From Ascarosepion bandense (taxonomy: Eukaryota; Mollusca; Cephalopoda; Sepiida; Sepiidae), in NCBI GenBank assembly GCA_037127315.1, contig JBBBDQ010001937.1, positions 157,501-221,500 of the forward strand: DNA of 64,000 nucleotides, read 5' to 3'. The position numbers and the translations under genes were made by a program. Each line of letters begins with the position of its first letter. The first letter of the stretch is position 1. Positions 1 to 10,317 of the stretch are shown piece by piece. Below the pieces are notes generated by a model, which ran no database searches, was not told where the DNA came from, and saw only the letters and a program-made list of their open reading frames with translations.

Positions 1-155
1 ACAAATTTTCCTCTCAATTTTACTACCACTTCCACAAAAATACACCAATATACTCAGCCTTATATATACCCAATTTTAAAAAAAATTAATCAGTTTGTTG
101 GACCATCGCAAGAGCGTGAAATCCATGGTCACAAACTCACACGTATCTATATGAA
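1..155 (-). repeat. Dispersed repeat E, left copy (inverted relative to 1413-1560)
   Basis: The stretch is a diverged reverse complement of 1413-1560. Both contain the words agtttgtgacc, acgctcttgcgat, gacaaact and ggtgtatttt in the same order. No coding potential is seen. It could be a SINE-derived or Penelope-end fragment; the family is not recognised. The two copies face away from each other across a long TA tract. Confidence 0.65.
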
Positions 156-275
156 TGAATATATATATATATACATATGATTACGCGATGAGTTTAGCAT
201 TACAATATTATTAAAAAATCAATGTAATTTTTAAGGTTCCTCTGAGTTAAGAAAAGTTATATTAACTGTTATTCG

Positions 276-704
<429 letters not shown>

Positions 705-706
<2 letters not shown>

Positions 707-835
707 TATAGGGTATGTATGGATAGAATAATATTCCGTATCCAAAGAAACACTATTCTTAAAAAAGTGCTCAGTACAAAGTAAAGCTAATAATTTAACA
801 AATAAATTGACACGTCAATAAAAACAAAATTTTGA
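705..835 (-). mobile_element. Dispersed retroelement end, family F (copy 1 of 3)
   Basis: Shares aataatattcc, ccaaagaaaca and cagtacaaag-like words with 56478-56585 (same strand) and with 35200-35285 (opposite strand). All three copies touch a TA tract. In the 56.5-kb copy the same block continues into a Penelope-like 3' signature, so I infer this is the outer part of a Penelope-type terminal repeat. Confidence 0.5.
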
Positions 836-1040
836 AATTTGTGTATGTCTACATGTGTGCGTATATTAATCTGTATAAGTGTCTGTATGTCAGTATTTGT
901 GTGTATATTCGTCTATTTGTCCATGTGTGGATGTAGGTTTGTATGTGTGCGTTTATGTCTTTCTCGTTTAATATCTGAATAACTTTATAATAATGTAAAT
1001 CTAATGATTTTTTAAACTTACAATTTAAAATTCGCAATAA
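836..1040. repeat. GT/AT-rich low-complexity tract
   Basis: Degenerate TGTGTGTATRT sequence with no fixed period. The 62-codon minus-strand open frame here is low-complexity and not credible as a gene. Confidence 0.6.
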
Positions 1041-1346
1041 AAATAAAGTGAATCTAATAGCCGATTGATAATGCTGATCTCTATTTTAATCAAATATTAA
1101 TATTAATGCTCCAATAAATTGTTTTTAGAGTCTGTTCTCATATTCTGTAAATAAGAAGTTACTTTATTCTGATTGATCCACACTGTCTATGCAACATTGC
1201 CTCCCTGATGAAGGGGGTTTGTTTTGTTTTTAATCTTTTAAGACTTCAACTTTAAATAAACTTCATCACTTGATGAGACACAAGTAGTGTCGAAAGAAAA
1301 TAGCTACTTTTCTAATGACATTATGACATATTTATGTTATAATTTC

Positions 1347-1350
<4 letters not shown>
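1041..1350 (+). mobile_element. Penelope-like 3' end (terminal repeat signature)
   Basis: 1271-1296 reads tgatgagacacaag then gtgtcgaaag, the 'CTGATGAG ... CGAAA' arrangement that recurs next to the Penelope-type coding remnants in this window. 1050-1150 is also similar to 10690-10810. The element ends against the TA tract at 1351. Family assignment is an inference. Confidence 0.5.
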
Positions 1351-1398
<48 letters not shown>

Positions 1399-1413
1399 TA
1401 GATAGATAGATAG
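1351..1413. repeat. (TA)n followed by (GATA)n microsatellite
   Basis: About 45 bp of TA followed by four GATA units. It separates the Penelope-like end from dispersed repeat E. Confidence 0.9.
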
Positions 1414-1630
1414 AAGTGAGTTTGTGACCCTGGGATTTACGCTCTTGCGATTGTCAGACAAACTACTGTTTAATTTTTTAAAAAATTCTCCATATGTAGG
1501 GCTGCGTATATTGGTGTATTTTCGTGTAAGTGGGAGTAAAATTGGGAGGCAAATTTGTTGTCGTGACAGCCGCAGACATATATGCACATTTGTTACACCC
1601 ATTGACGGGGCTCACACAAACATAATATAA
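1413..1630 (+). repeat. Dispersed repeat E, right copy
   Basis: 1413-1560 matches the reverse complement of 1-155. The extension to 1630 has no counterpart in the left copy, which runs off the window edge. Short open frames on both strands are shadows of the repeat. Confidence 0.6.
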
Positions 1631-1635
1631 CAAAT

Positions 1636-1637
<2 letters not shown>

Positions 1638-1670
<33 letters not shown>

Positions 1671-1704
1671 GTGATTTTAAAGAAATGTTGCAGAACACAC
1701 ACAC

Positions 1705-1735
<31 letters not shown>

Positions 1736-1736
1736 G
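1638..1736. repeat. TA and CA microsatellite cluster
   Basis: A TA run at about 1640-1668 and a CA-to-TA run at about 1699-1735. The following 300 bp to 2040 are AT-rich and contain nothing I recognise. Confidence 0.85.
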
Positions 1737-2043
1737 TTAATAAATATACATACTAATTTACGTCAATTGCACGATTCGAATTTTTATACTTTATGCAATC
1801 ATCAAGTGCATATTGCAAACTGAAATTTTATTAGATTTGAATTTAAGTTCACTTGATGTTCATCGGAGTTAAATGTTATAAATTTTGTTTACTGCTTTTA
1901 AATATATCAAGAGTAAGATTTAAATAGACAACGATTACATGTAGACAAAAAATTAAAATTTTAAATTAAAAATATATTAAAATGCAGAAAGTTGAAATGA
2001 AAGAGACGTAATTTATAATTATTATTACTAATATTTGCGGGGA

Positions 2044-2093
2044 AAAAAGAAAGAAAGAAAGAAAGGAAGAAAGAAAGAAAGAAAGAAAGAAAA
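2044..2093. repeat. (GAAA)n purine microsatellite
   Basis: An imperfect GAAA/GAAG run of about 50 bp, followed by a purine-rich stretch to about 2135. Confidence 0.85.
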
Positions 2094-2197
2094 ATGGGGA
2101 AGCAAGAACGTGAGAAAGAAAGGGCAAAAGTATAGCGGAATCTGTATCAATCAGAGTCTAAGAGTTTAAGCAATTATTTTTTCTATGGCAATCCCAA

Positions 2198-3157
2198 GTA
2201 GGTATGTACGCCGATGACACCACAGTTTACTCTCGCCTCGACCAAAAATCTGGTGTGGGCGACAAAGCTAACCTTGCAGCCGAGCTTGGAAAGGACCTCC
2301 AATCCGTAGTGGACTGGGGTAAGAAATGGCTCGTAAATTTTAATGCTTCTAAAACGAAGCTACTATCAATTAGCCATCATAGACAACCGCACCTACCTCC
2401 CATTAGCATGGACCAGTCTTGCCTCCCAGAGAGTAAAACACTACGCATCCTTGGTCTCACACTTTCAGCGGTCTCAAGTGGAATGACTATCGAATCCATT
2501 GCTAAATCCGCTGCTATGAAAGTCGGTTCTCTGTGCAGGGCCCGGAGGTTTTTTTCCGTCTGAATCTATCCTGCACATTTATAAATCTACCATCCGCCCG
2601 TGCATTGAATACTGTTGCCATATCTGATCGGGTGCCCCTGCTATTCTCCTTGGGCTTCTCGACAAGGTACAGCGGAGGGTCTGTAATGTGATCGATACTG
2701 ACTTGGCAGACCGCCTGCAGTCTCTCACCGGCGCGACGTGGCTTCCCTGTGTCTCTTCTATAAATACTTCCATGGCTTCGAATTTGCACGAGATACTAGA
2801 TTAGCAACTAGATCCCACCCTTTTACAGTGAAACCGATAAAATGCAACCGCAATTTCTACTCCAATAGTTTCTTTTCTCGCACTTCCCGACTGTGGAATT
2901 CCCTTCCACCTGACTGCTTCCCCGACGGCTACGATCTCCAGGAGTTTAAATGTAAGGTCAATAGACACCTCCGAACACAATAACTCGCTTCCATTCTTTC
3001 AAACACTCTTCCCATCCTCACAACTACCTATTACCCCCCTTCTGACATTTCCTATATCTAACCACTCTTTCTATTTACCTTCCCCTATGTAGCACCAAGC
3101 GCAATAGTGGCAGTGGAATGCCTTGCTTGGGGTGAAACGATTAAAAAATAAAATGTG
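2198..3157 (+). pseudogene. Jockey/CR1-like non-LTR retrotransposon, 3' RT fragment (J1)
   Basis: A translation starting near 2204 shows the reverse transcriptase catalytic box YADDTTVYS, then WGKKWLVNFNASKTKLL and the thumb region. Frameshifts near 2470 and 2550 and a lesion near 2730 break the frame; the C-terminal part resumes as LWNSLPPDCFPDGYDLQEF and stops at about 2983. The 3' UTR ends at 3115-3150 with the family tail cttgcttggggtgaaacgat and a short A run. The same tail is present at 18.4, 28.05, 33.44 and 47.06 kb. Everything 5' of the YADD box is missing, the usual 5' truncation of a LINE. It is not functional. Confidence 0.88.
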
Positions 3158-3287
3158 GTCAATAAATCAAATTTTGTTATGTAGATTAGGGTTATTTTTA
3201 TGGTTTACGATGACAAGATTTTCTAAAAGGCATAAGTTTCATTTGTCTTCTTTTCTATTGTAAGATTAGGTTTTAGCGACGATATTA

Positions 3288-3662
3288 CCATCTCAACAAT
3301 GAAACGGATGAAACGGTTCTGATAGCAAACACGGAAAGGAAAATGCAGGACCTTCTGCAGAAGATAGCAAAAGAAAGGGAGAAGAAAGGACTGAGCATAG
3401 ACTACAAGAAAACTGGTGTATGGTCATCAGCAAAAAGAGGCGTCCAATATACCAACAACAAGTCAGAGAAACTAAAATAAAACAAGTAAAATTTCAAATA
3501 TTTGAGAAGTGTTTTGATAGAGAATGGAAAGGGGGACGTGGAGATCCAAAGACGCATTGGCATGGTCAAAGACGCATTTCAGAAGTTAAGCAGAGCACTG
3601 AACGACAGGAAAATCTCATTAGAAACAAAGAAAAGAGTGCTAGATTGCTATGTGATATCTGA
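3288..3662 (+). pseudogene. RTE-like LINE reverse transcriptase fragment (R1)
   Basis: Conceptual translation across frame breaks reads ETVLIANTERKMQDLLQK, then KEREKKGLSIDYKKT, then RKISLETKKRVLDCYVI-like sequence. This is the palm-to-thumb region of RTE-type endonuclease/reverse transcriptase LINEs. The catalytic box is degraded (no intact YADD). It ends where a second partial copy begins at 3722. Confidence 0.75.
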
Positions 3663-3721
3663 AAAAAAAGGAAAATTAGTTTTATTAGATTTATAGCTTT
3701 AATACATCATCATAATGTGAA

Positions 3722-3962
3722 TTGTAAAGCCATATATCCGAAGACGAATTGGTATGGCAAAGGGAGCATTCCAGAAGCTGAGTAAAGTATTAAGAAATAG
3801 GAAAATTTCACTTGAAACAAAGAAGAGAGTACTGGATTGCTATGTGATGTCGATTTTTCAATATCGCAGTGAATGTTGGACAATATCAACAAAGATGAAG
3901 GAAAAACTTGAAGCAGCTGAAATGTGGTTATACAGAAGAATGTTGGATATAAAGTGGAGGAT
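3722..3962 (+). pseudogene. RTE-like LINE RT fragment (R2)
   Basis: Restarts the segment that closes R1: RRIGMAKGAFQKLSK, KISLETKKRVLDCYVMS, then SECWTISTKMKEKLEAAEMW. It is collinear with R1 and R3, covers only the thumb region, and breaks off at about 3962 in unrelated sequence. Confidence 0.75.
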
Positions 3963-4041
3963 CAGTACCATATTAAAATCAATACATAAACTGACCCCTC
4001 ACTTTGTGGCCACAACAGTTTCTATACACTGATATTCCTGA

Positions 4042-4567
4042 GATCCAAAAGCACAAGGAAGCGTTCCAGAAGCTGAGTAAAGTATTATGACACAAGAAAA
4101 TTTCACTAGAAACAAAGAAGAGATACTGGATTGCTATGTGATGTCGGTTCTTCAATATGGCAGTGAATGCTGGACAAAATCTTCGAAGATGAAGGAAAAA
4201 CTTGAAGCAACTGAAATGTTGTTCTACTGGAGGATACTGCGGATATCATGGATCGAGCATGTGAGCAATGATGAAGTCCTAGAAATGATGGAAACGAAAA
4301 GGAAATTAATATTGAGCATCAGGAAGAGACAACTGAAGATCATGCAATGAGGAAGGAGGGATTGGAGAACCTGTTACTAACAGGACAGACAGAGGGAAAA
4401 AGAGACAGGGGAAAGCAGCGGATAACATATTTGAAGGACCTGATCAGGTGGATAACGGAACGAGGGTTGCATGGTGCAACAGGAGAAAGCGTGCTAAGAG
4501 CCACCAGGGACAGGGAGATGTGGAAAGCCATGATCGCCTACGTCCTGAAAGGACATGGCACATAAAA
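4042..4567 (+). pseudogene. RTE-like LINE RT C-terminus (R3)
   Basis: The third head-to-tail copy reads KISLETKK, QYGSECWTKSSKMKEKLEA, WIEHVSNDEVLEMMETKRK, and after a frame break MRKEGLENLLLTGQTEGKR and REMWKAMIAYVLKGHG to a stop at 4565. This is the natural C-terminus of the family, also present at 61978-62485. Frame breaks at about 4110 and 4347 make it inactive. The next 245 bp to 4812 show nothing recognisable. Confidence 0.8.
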
Positions 4568-4814
4568 GAAGAATGTAAATTGCTTTAGCTAGAAATATTT
4601 ACATGGTTAGTTAACATATCGAGATAGTTGTTATCCTCCCGCGAACCATACCGCAATCGTACTAGACTGCTTGGTAATACCAATATGGTAAAGAGTTTTA
4701 GGTTAGCTTTTATAACAGTTTTATTAGATGACACCATATTGGGTGGTAATATTTAAGATTTAACGGTCACCTTATACGTAGAAATATACGGCCTCTCTCT
4801 CTCTCTCGATATAT

Positions 4815-4975
4815 ATATATATAGTGATTTTCTAAACATAGCTTAGATGTAGGACAAGGTCGAAAGTTAAAAGTACCCAGTAAAAATTGAAGTCACTGCC
4901 TATTCGTAATTGCCATAACGAAACAAGCTTGCTAACCATTACACCCCGTCGGGTTTCCACAGTCTTTCTCTTTTT
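4815..4975 (-). mobile_element. tRNA-derived SINE, family D (copy 1)
   Basis: On the minus strand ggtgtaatggttagcaagc is a good Pol III A-box region. The flanking gtgattttctaaacatagctt is shared with 27512-27672. The B box is degraded here. It is not a functional tRNA, because the body does not fold as a cloverleaf. Confidence 0.6.
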
Positions 4976-4999
4976 CTCTTTCTTTCTCTCTGTCTCTCT

Positions 5000-5050
<51 letters not shown>
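4968..5050. repeat. CT-rich then (TA)n microsatellite
   Basis: A TCTCTT run leads into about 48 bp of TA that ends exactly at the solo LTR. Confidence 0.9.
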
Positions 5051-5054
<4 letters not shown>

Positions 5055-5480
5055 TGTTATATATCGACAAACAACAAACACGCATATATATAAAAATATA
5101 AAGTTATATTTTTATTAATGACGATGAACCGTGTAGCATAGGGAACAGAGAATTGAGAGAGCGCGCTTCTAATGGGTTGACGGGAGTGTAGTCTTATCTG
5201 TTGTGTCTCTCTCTTCACCGGCCGATCTCTGTTGCTCCTCTACTGGCGAATCCGTGTGCCGAGGTCTTTTTATAATCTTCCAGAACCGGGACTTTTTCTT
5301 CCGGTTTTGCCTCGCCCACGCACGCCCACGTAATTCTCAGAGACACCTGTTCTGTTTGCCTCTGTAGTTATTTCCGCTGCTGCCGGAAATAAGGTCAAAC
5401 GACATCCGTTCCTTTCAACGACCGGAAACACCCTCGCTTGCATCAGCCTTCCTCGGGTGGGGCCAGATTGTTATATTACA
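5055..5480 (-). mobile_element. Solo LTR of a retrotransposon
   Basis: A 426-bp block with TG...CA ends: TGTTATATATCG at 5055 and ATATTACA ending at 5480, giving a short terminal inverted repeat. It is flanked by the 4-bp direct repeat AATA (5051-5054 and 5481-5484), although the TA-rich site makes this only moderately informative. On the minus strand there is a TATA box at 5268-5276 and an AATAAA signal at 5110-5115. The body is clearly more GC-rich than its surroundings. No internal retroviral genes flank it, so it is a solo LTR. The superfamily is not determined. Confidence 0.7.
5268..5276 (-). promoter_or_regulatory. TATA box in the solo LTR
   Basis: The minus strand reads gattataaaaagacc. 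It lies about 155 bp upstream of the AATAAA signal at 5110-5115, a plausible U3/R arrangement. Confidence 0.5.
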
Positions 5481-5639
5481 AATATATATATATATATATA
5501 TTGATGCATGTTTTATTAAATTATATAAACAAGTGTTGTCGATTTATTTTATGTAATTTTGTCATATTGACTGATAAGCTTAATAGCATTATCGTTGAAA
5601 GAGGAAAGACAATCATAATATTGATGCATGTTTTTATTT

Positions 5640-6200
5640 AACCCTTTCTGAGCTTTCGCCTTACATCAGCCATTATCAAAGATGACAATTGTATAGGTTG
5701 TATTAAGCAGTTTGCGGACCCACAATAGTAGTAATCGTCTGTTTTGTTTGTATGGAAGATTGGCGAACACGTGCGTGCGTGCGTGCTGGAAGCGAAAATC
5801 GCACTACAGCTTGTGGCGTCTCACATGACCACACGAGAGTGGAGACGAGAAGCATTGAAAGCTATTGGGATAACCAATCGCTTGTGTTGTCTAATACAGG
5901 CATTTTGAGAATATTTGCAGAGATCTCGTAGTTAATTTTGTTCAGGTTATGTTTCAACTGTTTTATGGCTTCGAGTATTTTTTAGTTTTTGTTTATTGTT
6001 TTCATGTTTGAGTATGTTTGTGTTTTCGGCGAGGATTTCGCGGAATTGTGTATGTGGCCTGGTATGTTTTGTTAAATGTCTAAAGATGTTAGAATTATTG
6101 TTTAAATGTCGTGTCAAACGTCGTGATAGCGAGTTTGTGGTGTGACCAACATAAGTATTGTTTAAACCATTGGAGATACAATCAGGAACACGAAACACGT
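5640..6200 (-). pseudogene. Penelope-like retroelement, GIY-YIG endonuclease fragment and 3' end
   Basis: The frame 6198-5947 on the minus strand encodes 83 residues including NTYVGHTTNSLSRRLTRHL, which fits the first half of a GIY-YIG endonuclease domain (YVG, then an Arg and a His at typical spacing), followed by a polar tail. GIY-YIG is the C-terminal endonuclease of Penelope-like elements. Downstream, at 5650-5670, the minus strand has the ctgatg ... gcgaaagc terminal signature. The reverse transcriptase is absent (5' truncation). Alternative: another mobile GIY-YIG protein, less likely given the 3' signature. Confidence 0.6.
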
Positions 6201-6221
6201 ATCAATGAAAACATTCTGGCT

Positions 6222-6272
<51 letters not shown>

Positions 6273-6275
6273 CTG
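6222..6275. repeat. (CA)n-(TA)n microsatellite
   Basis: About 40 bp of CA followed by a short TA run. Confidence 0.95.
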
Positions 6276-6660
6276 TAATGGTTGTTACAATGTTTTTAAG
6301 TTCATAGTATCACTACACAAATTTCTCATGTTTCGAAGCCAGCCCATTATGTTTTGGCTTCATCCTCAGGTGATTTTTTTAGAAATAAGAATTAACCAGC
6401 TGAAAAGACCGTTTATTTGTGTTGGATTTGTTATTTTTGGTTGTTAGAGGGGTTGGTCTGTATTTTGAGTTCCGTTGACCTTTTTACTGGTCTTAGGGTC
6501 AAGTATTTGTTTTTGGCAGAGTTCATGATAGGTTAATCTATTAATCTTGAAAGGGCTGGTGGTGCTGGCGCCTAGCTTGTTTGGTGTAGGGGTTGGTAGG
6601 TGTTGTTTTGTTTTGGGGTTGGTTTCTCCTTAATTTAATGTATGTTTATTTGTATTGTGG
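6276..6660 (-). mobile_element. Penelope-like 3' end
   Basis: On the minus strand, cacctgaggatgaagcc is followed 20 bp later by tggcttcgaaaca, then about 60 bp to the CA/TA tract. This matches the layout at 13040-13180, where the preceding sequence encodes a Penelope-type C-terminus. The GT-rich part upstream (6430-6660) is unassigned. Confidence 0.5.
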
Positions 6661-6816
6661 TTTGTGCTTTTTGCTGTTTTTTTATTTTTTTGTTTTTTAG
6701 AAAATATATTCTTTACAAAATATATCTTTCATAAAAATATTTTATAATATTCCATAATATTAAGCTATTTTATAATATTATAAAATATAACATTTAGTTA
6801 CAATATATATATATAT

Positions 6817-6978
6817 AGTCATCCTCAGACAGATTTGTTTCGCTGTATTACAGCTCATCAGTACGGTTAGACATCCGATTGCTTTTACCCAGACCGAATT
6901 GACCTCAGTCGGTGATTCTATCACTGAGTACTGGGCGCTCGGTAGAAGGAGGCAGACTTTTAGCGTGTGATATTGTAG
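6817..6978 (-). mobile_element. tRNA-derived SINE, family C (copy 1)
   Basis: The reverse complement aligns with 9380-9562: shared words include tcatcctcagacaga, tcgctgtattacagctcatca and aggaggcagactttta. The B-box region is deleted (the sequence jumps from ttacccag to accgaattg), so this copy could not be transcribed from its own internal promoter. Confidence 0.75.
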
Positions 6979-7755
6979 CGTAGTTGGGAGCTGGTTAATG
7001 TTTCTTTGATTCAGCCTTGTGTCTTACTTAATCGAACTCCCTACAGCTTACAAGTTTTCTCTAGAGTTAAAATCATCAGAATTATCATCAGAAGTTTTTA
7101 CATCAGCAGAATGTTGGTTGTCGGCAGGTTGGAGTACGAGGAAGAGTATGGAATAGCCTAAGAAGAATAAAATACACATTTTGCATTTTAAAATAGAAAT
7201 TTATTAAAAGGAGGATTAACATAAGTTGTAGGAATTAATGTACAATTAGAAACATTATTAAGAGGTGAAGGGTAGAGTTCGTTCAAAATGTTCTAAGGGT
7301 AGAGTTCGTTCAAAATGTTCGTGGTAGTAATTGTTGAAATAGATAAGGAGAAAGAGAAAGGCGACGATGTCCGGGTTGCTTGAAGTTGAGTTATATTTTA
7401 AATATTTGTTTCACGGCTCTCAATGACTCTCTGGCTGACTGATTTTGATGAAGACTTTTTATTGTAATCTAGATTTTATTGCACTTACATGCGAGGCCCT
7501 TTTGGTCTTTCAAGTCGCTTCCCATTCATCAAAATCATTTTAAAACCTTTTTGTGAAATCTGGTTTCGACTTTTTCGTTAAGCACATGGTCAATCCTTTT
7601 TCTATTTTCGAAAAACTAGGATTTCACACGTTGTTGTGAATTTTTGTAAAATTAAGAAAAGAGTTGATTTTATTTAATTTCTTATCCACTACAATATATC
7701 ATGTATTCATACGCCAGTAGTCAGAGTGTTTTAATTCATTAATGAATGAACAATA
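6979..7755. other. Unassigned AT-rich interval
   Basis: The only structure I see is a 26-bp direct duplication at 7269-7320 (word agggtagagttcgttcaaaa). It may be the remnant of a retroelement 3' region, but no motif supports that. Confidence 0.4.
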
Positions 7756-7759
7756 TATA

Positions 7760-8095
7760 TAAAGCGAGAGAGAGAGGGAGAGAGAGAGGGAGAGAGGGAG
7801 AGAGAGAGAGCTAGGGGGAAACAAAGAAGAAAGGAAAGAGGGATAGAGAGAGAGAGAGAGCTAGGGGGCAAACAAAGAAAGAAAGGAAAGAGGGAGAGAG
7901 AGAGAGAGCTAGGGGGAAACAAAGAAGAAAGGAAAGAGGGAGAGAGAGAGAGAGCTAGGGGGAAACAAAGAAAGAAAGGAAAGAAAGGGAGAGAGAGAGA
8001 GAGAGAGAGAGAGAGCTAGGAGGAAACAAAGAAGAAAGGAAAGAGGGAGAGAGAGAGAGCTAGGGGGAAACAAAGAAGAAAGGAAAGAGGGAGAG
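7760..8095. repeat. GA-rich minisatellite, period about 50-55 bp
   Basis: Six to seven units of a (GA)n run followed by gctagggggaaacaaag and aagaaaggaaagaggg. Variation lies mainly in the length of the GA run. The serine/leucine-rich open frames on the minus strand are by-products. Confidence 0.9.
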
Positions 8096-8322
8096 CAAGA
8101 ACCGCACATCGAAAACATGTGCCGTAACAACGGCCAGTCAAAGAGAGAGAGGCATGAAAGGGACAGTTACGTAAAACGGAAAAAGAAAAAAGAAAAAAAA
8201 AGAAAATGGAGAAACGTGATGGCACGATATAATATTCGGCTTTATCAGAAGTTTTTCAAAATATTTTCTGTTTAAAATAATATGTCTTTTGTTGGGATTA
8301 AATTAAATTAATTTAAATTCAA

Positions 8323-8556
8323 CAAGGTAACAAAAAAATTATGTCCGTTTTTTGATTAGTCATTGATTGAAGTTGAATTATATATGAAATGCGTGTAACA
8401 ATTGTTTTCAAATTTGGACAGCCGGAAGTAGGAACGTTGGCAGATGGTGATGGATGACGATGGCGATTATTTGGAAGACTAAATACAAGTTACACATGCT
8501 GTGAAGCGTTTTCTTTTTTTACTTTAAAAACGGACAGAACTTTTTTGGTTACCTTG
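8323..8556. mobile_element. MITE with about 30-bp terminal inverted repeats
   Basis: The left end caaggtaacaaaaaaatt, then gtccgttttt, mirrors the right end aaaaacggacagaac, then ttttttggttaccttg. The element is 234 bp with no coding capacity. The right flank starts with TA but the left flank is AA, so the expected Tc1/mariner TA duplication is not intact. Confidence 0.7.
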
Positions 8557-8623
8557 TAGAATAAAAGAGAAAAACTGAAAAAGAAATATTCTATTGGTGG
8601 TGATATAAAAAGGAATTTAGTTA

Positions 8624-8626
<3 letters not shown>

Positions 8627-8680
<54 letters not shown>
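8627..8680. repeat. (TA)n microsatellite
   Basis: About 52 bp of TA. The 240 bp that follow are A-rich with no recognised feature. Confidence 0.95.
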
Positions 8681-8682
<2 letters not shown>

Positions 8683-8923
8683 TTATTATTATAGAAAAAC
8701 GTACAAAGAAAACAGTATCACTAATGACTAAAATCATAAAGTTCTACCGTTAACAAAACGTTAAATTAAGTCGTCAAACCCAAAAGGTAACACCAAATGG
8801 GTAAAGGGGGTTAAAAAAAAAAACAAACAAACAAAGCAAAAGCCGTGTTTGAAAGAAAAAAACACAAGACGAAAACCTTAACAAAAAAGAGCTCAATACG
8901 AAAGTACGAAAGCAGAGTAAAGA

Positions 8924-9054
8924 TACGAACGAAATCTAAAAATGAGCCAAAAGTCGACGCGGTTTCACTTACCGGATCGTCAAAGCCATTGTCCTGACGA
9001 TCCAGTGAGTGAAACCGCGGTCGACTTTTGGCTCATTTTTAGATTTAGTTCGTA
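8924..9054. repeat. Near-perfect inverted repeat (59/60-bp arms, 12-nt loop)
   Basis: The left arm 8924-8982 and right arm 8995-9054 are reverse complements with very few differences; the loop is aagccattgtcc. Each arm carries gtgaaaccgcggtcgac next to a cctgacgatcc core, which resembles the Penelope 3' signature. It abuts a TA tract on the right. The small open frame across the right arm is not credible. Confidence 0.9.
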
Positions 9055-9136
9055 TATATATATATATATATATATAAATATAAAGTTCGTATATATATAT
9101 ATAATTATAAATTTATATATATATATATATATATAA
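9055..9136. repeat. (TA)n microsatellite, interrupted
   Basis: TA runs separated by aaatataaagttcg, a short echo of the right end of the neighbouring hairpin. 9137-9380 is AT-rich and unassigned. Confidence 0.9.
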
Positions 9137-9379
9137 ATTTAAGAATTAAAAAAATAATGAGAAGAAATAAAAAATAATAAAAAATAAATAATCAGAAAAT
9201 TACCTAAGATGGAGTAATCAGCTGTTATAGAGAATTTTAAATATATAGATAATTACTCGGATAGATTATCGCTGATAAGAGAGAAAGGGATTTCGAAAAC
9301 TATTATTAAAAAATTTTTGGCATCTACGGATTGTTCATTCAGCAATACAATTAGAACACTCTCAGCTATTGGGCGTGTA

Positions 9380-9562
9380 TAATGATAATATACACGCTAA
9401 AAAGTCTGCCTCCTTTTACCGAGCGCCTGTAGCTCAGAGGTAGAATCGCCGACTGACGTCAATTCGGTCGGGTTTCAATCCTGGGTGAAAGGCAATCGGC
9501 TGTCTAACCGTCTTGATGAGCTGAGATACAGCGAAACAGATCTGTCTGCGGATGACTATATA
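9380..9562 (+). mobile_element. tRNA-derived SINE, family C (copy 2)
   Basis: cctgtagctcagaggtag at 9425-9442 is a tRNA-like A-box region and gggtttcaatcctgg at 9471-9485 is the B box. The tail gatgagctgagatacagcga leads to the TA tract. The spacing suits a Pol III internal promoter, and a divergent copy exists at 6817-6978. Both boxes are present, so this copy is better preserved. Confidence 0.8.
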
Positions 9563-9584
9563 TATATATATATATATATAATTA

Positions 9585-10315
9585 TAGGTATCAGATAGTA
9601 CCTATAATTTAAAGGATGAGCTAAGATAGAAACAGGTATTTCAGTTGACATTGATTGTCAAATTAATATTTTGCTAGGTATTTCATTTCAAAATATTAAT
9701 TTTTTGACCTGTTACGTGTTAAGTGTAACAAAAATAATCAAAATGATAAACTTGATTAAACAAAACTCAGAGTTAATTCACAGACAAATATTTAATTCAC
9801 AAAAACATGAAATAAAAATATTTACAAATATACAGTTTTTAGCATTCAAAAAGAAAAACAGGCAGGTGAAGTGTAACAAAGAGAAAGAAAGGGTCAGTAT
9901 CTTTACCCAGTTAAGATAGCGAAGAAGTTTAAGTGCTATACTTTTAGGAAATCCTCAAATGTGTATATAAAGAATAATTATTAGTTTGATCAATGAAAGG
10001 GTCAAAAATATCTATTTACCCTTTTAGTTCCATGAGGTTCTCTTTCAGTTTTTTGTTAGTCGGCGACGTTTCTCAGAGATTCTCTCGGCTGGATATAAAT
10101 CCTTGAATTAAATCTGAGTTGATAATGTCAGCAAATCCTTTTAACAACTAACTACTCTCTTCGCAAAACCCCTTTTTATAGGGGCTAACACCTAATTTGC
10201 ATATTCTAGAATCTTTTAGAATTCTCTCGATTTTACTGGAACATTGTGGCATCTTTCAAAACGTTCTATTCCTAATTTCTCTATTTTTACGGCTACTTCA
10301 TGATTTAAAACCTTT
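9585..10315. other. Unassigned interval
   Basis: AT-rich, with several short open frames (up to 82 codons at 9671-9919) lacking any recognisable motif. No repeat structure is visible. Confidence 0.4.
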
Positions 10316-10317
10316 TT

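Noticed and set aside
6979..7755. Possible retroelement 3' region with a 26-bp duplication
   Set aside because: No LTR ends, polyadenylation pattern, coding remnant or second copy was seen.
7731..8225. Serine/leucine-rich minus-strand open frames
   Set aside because: By-products of the GA-rich minisatellite.
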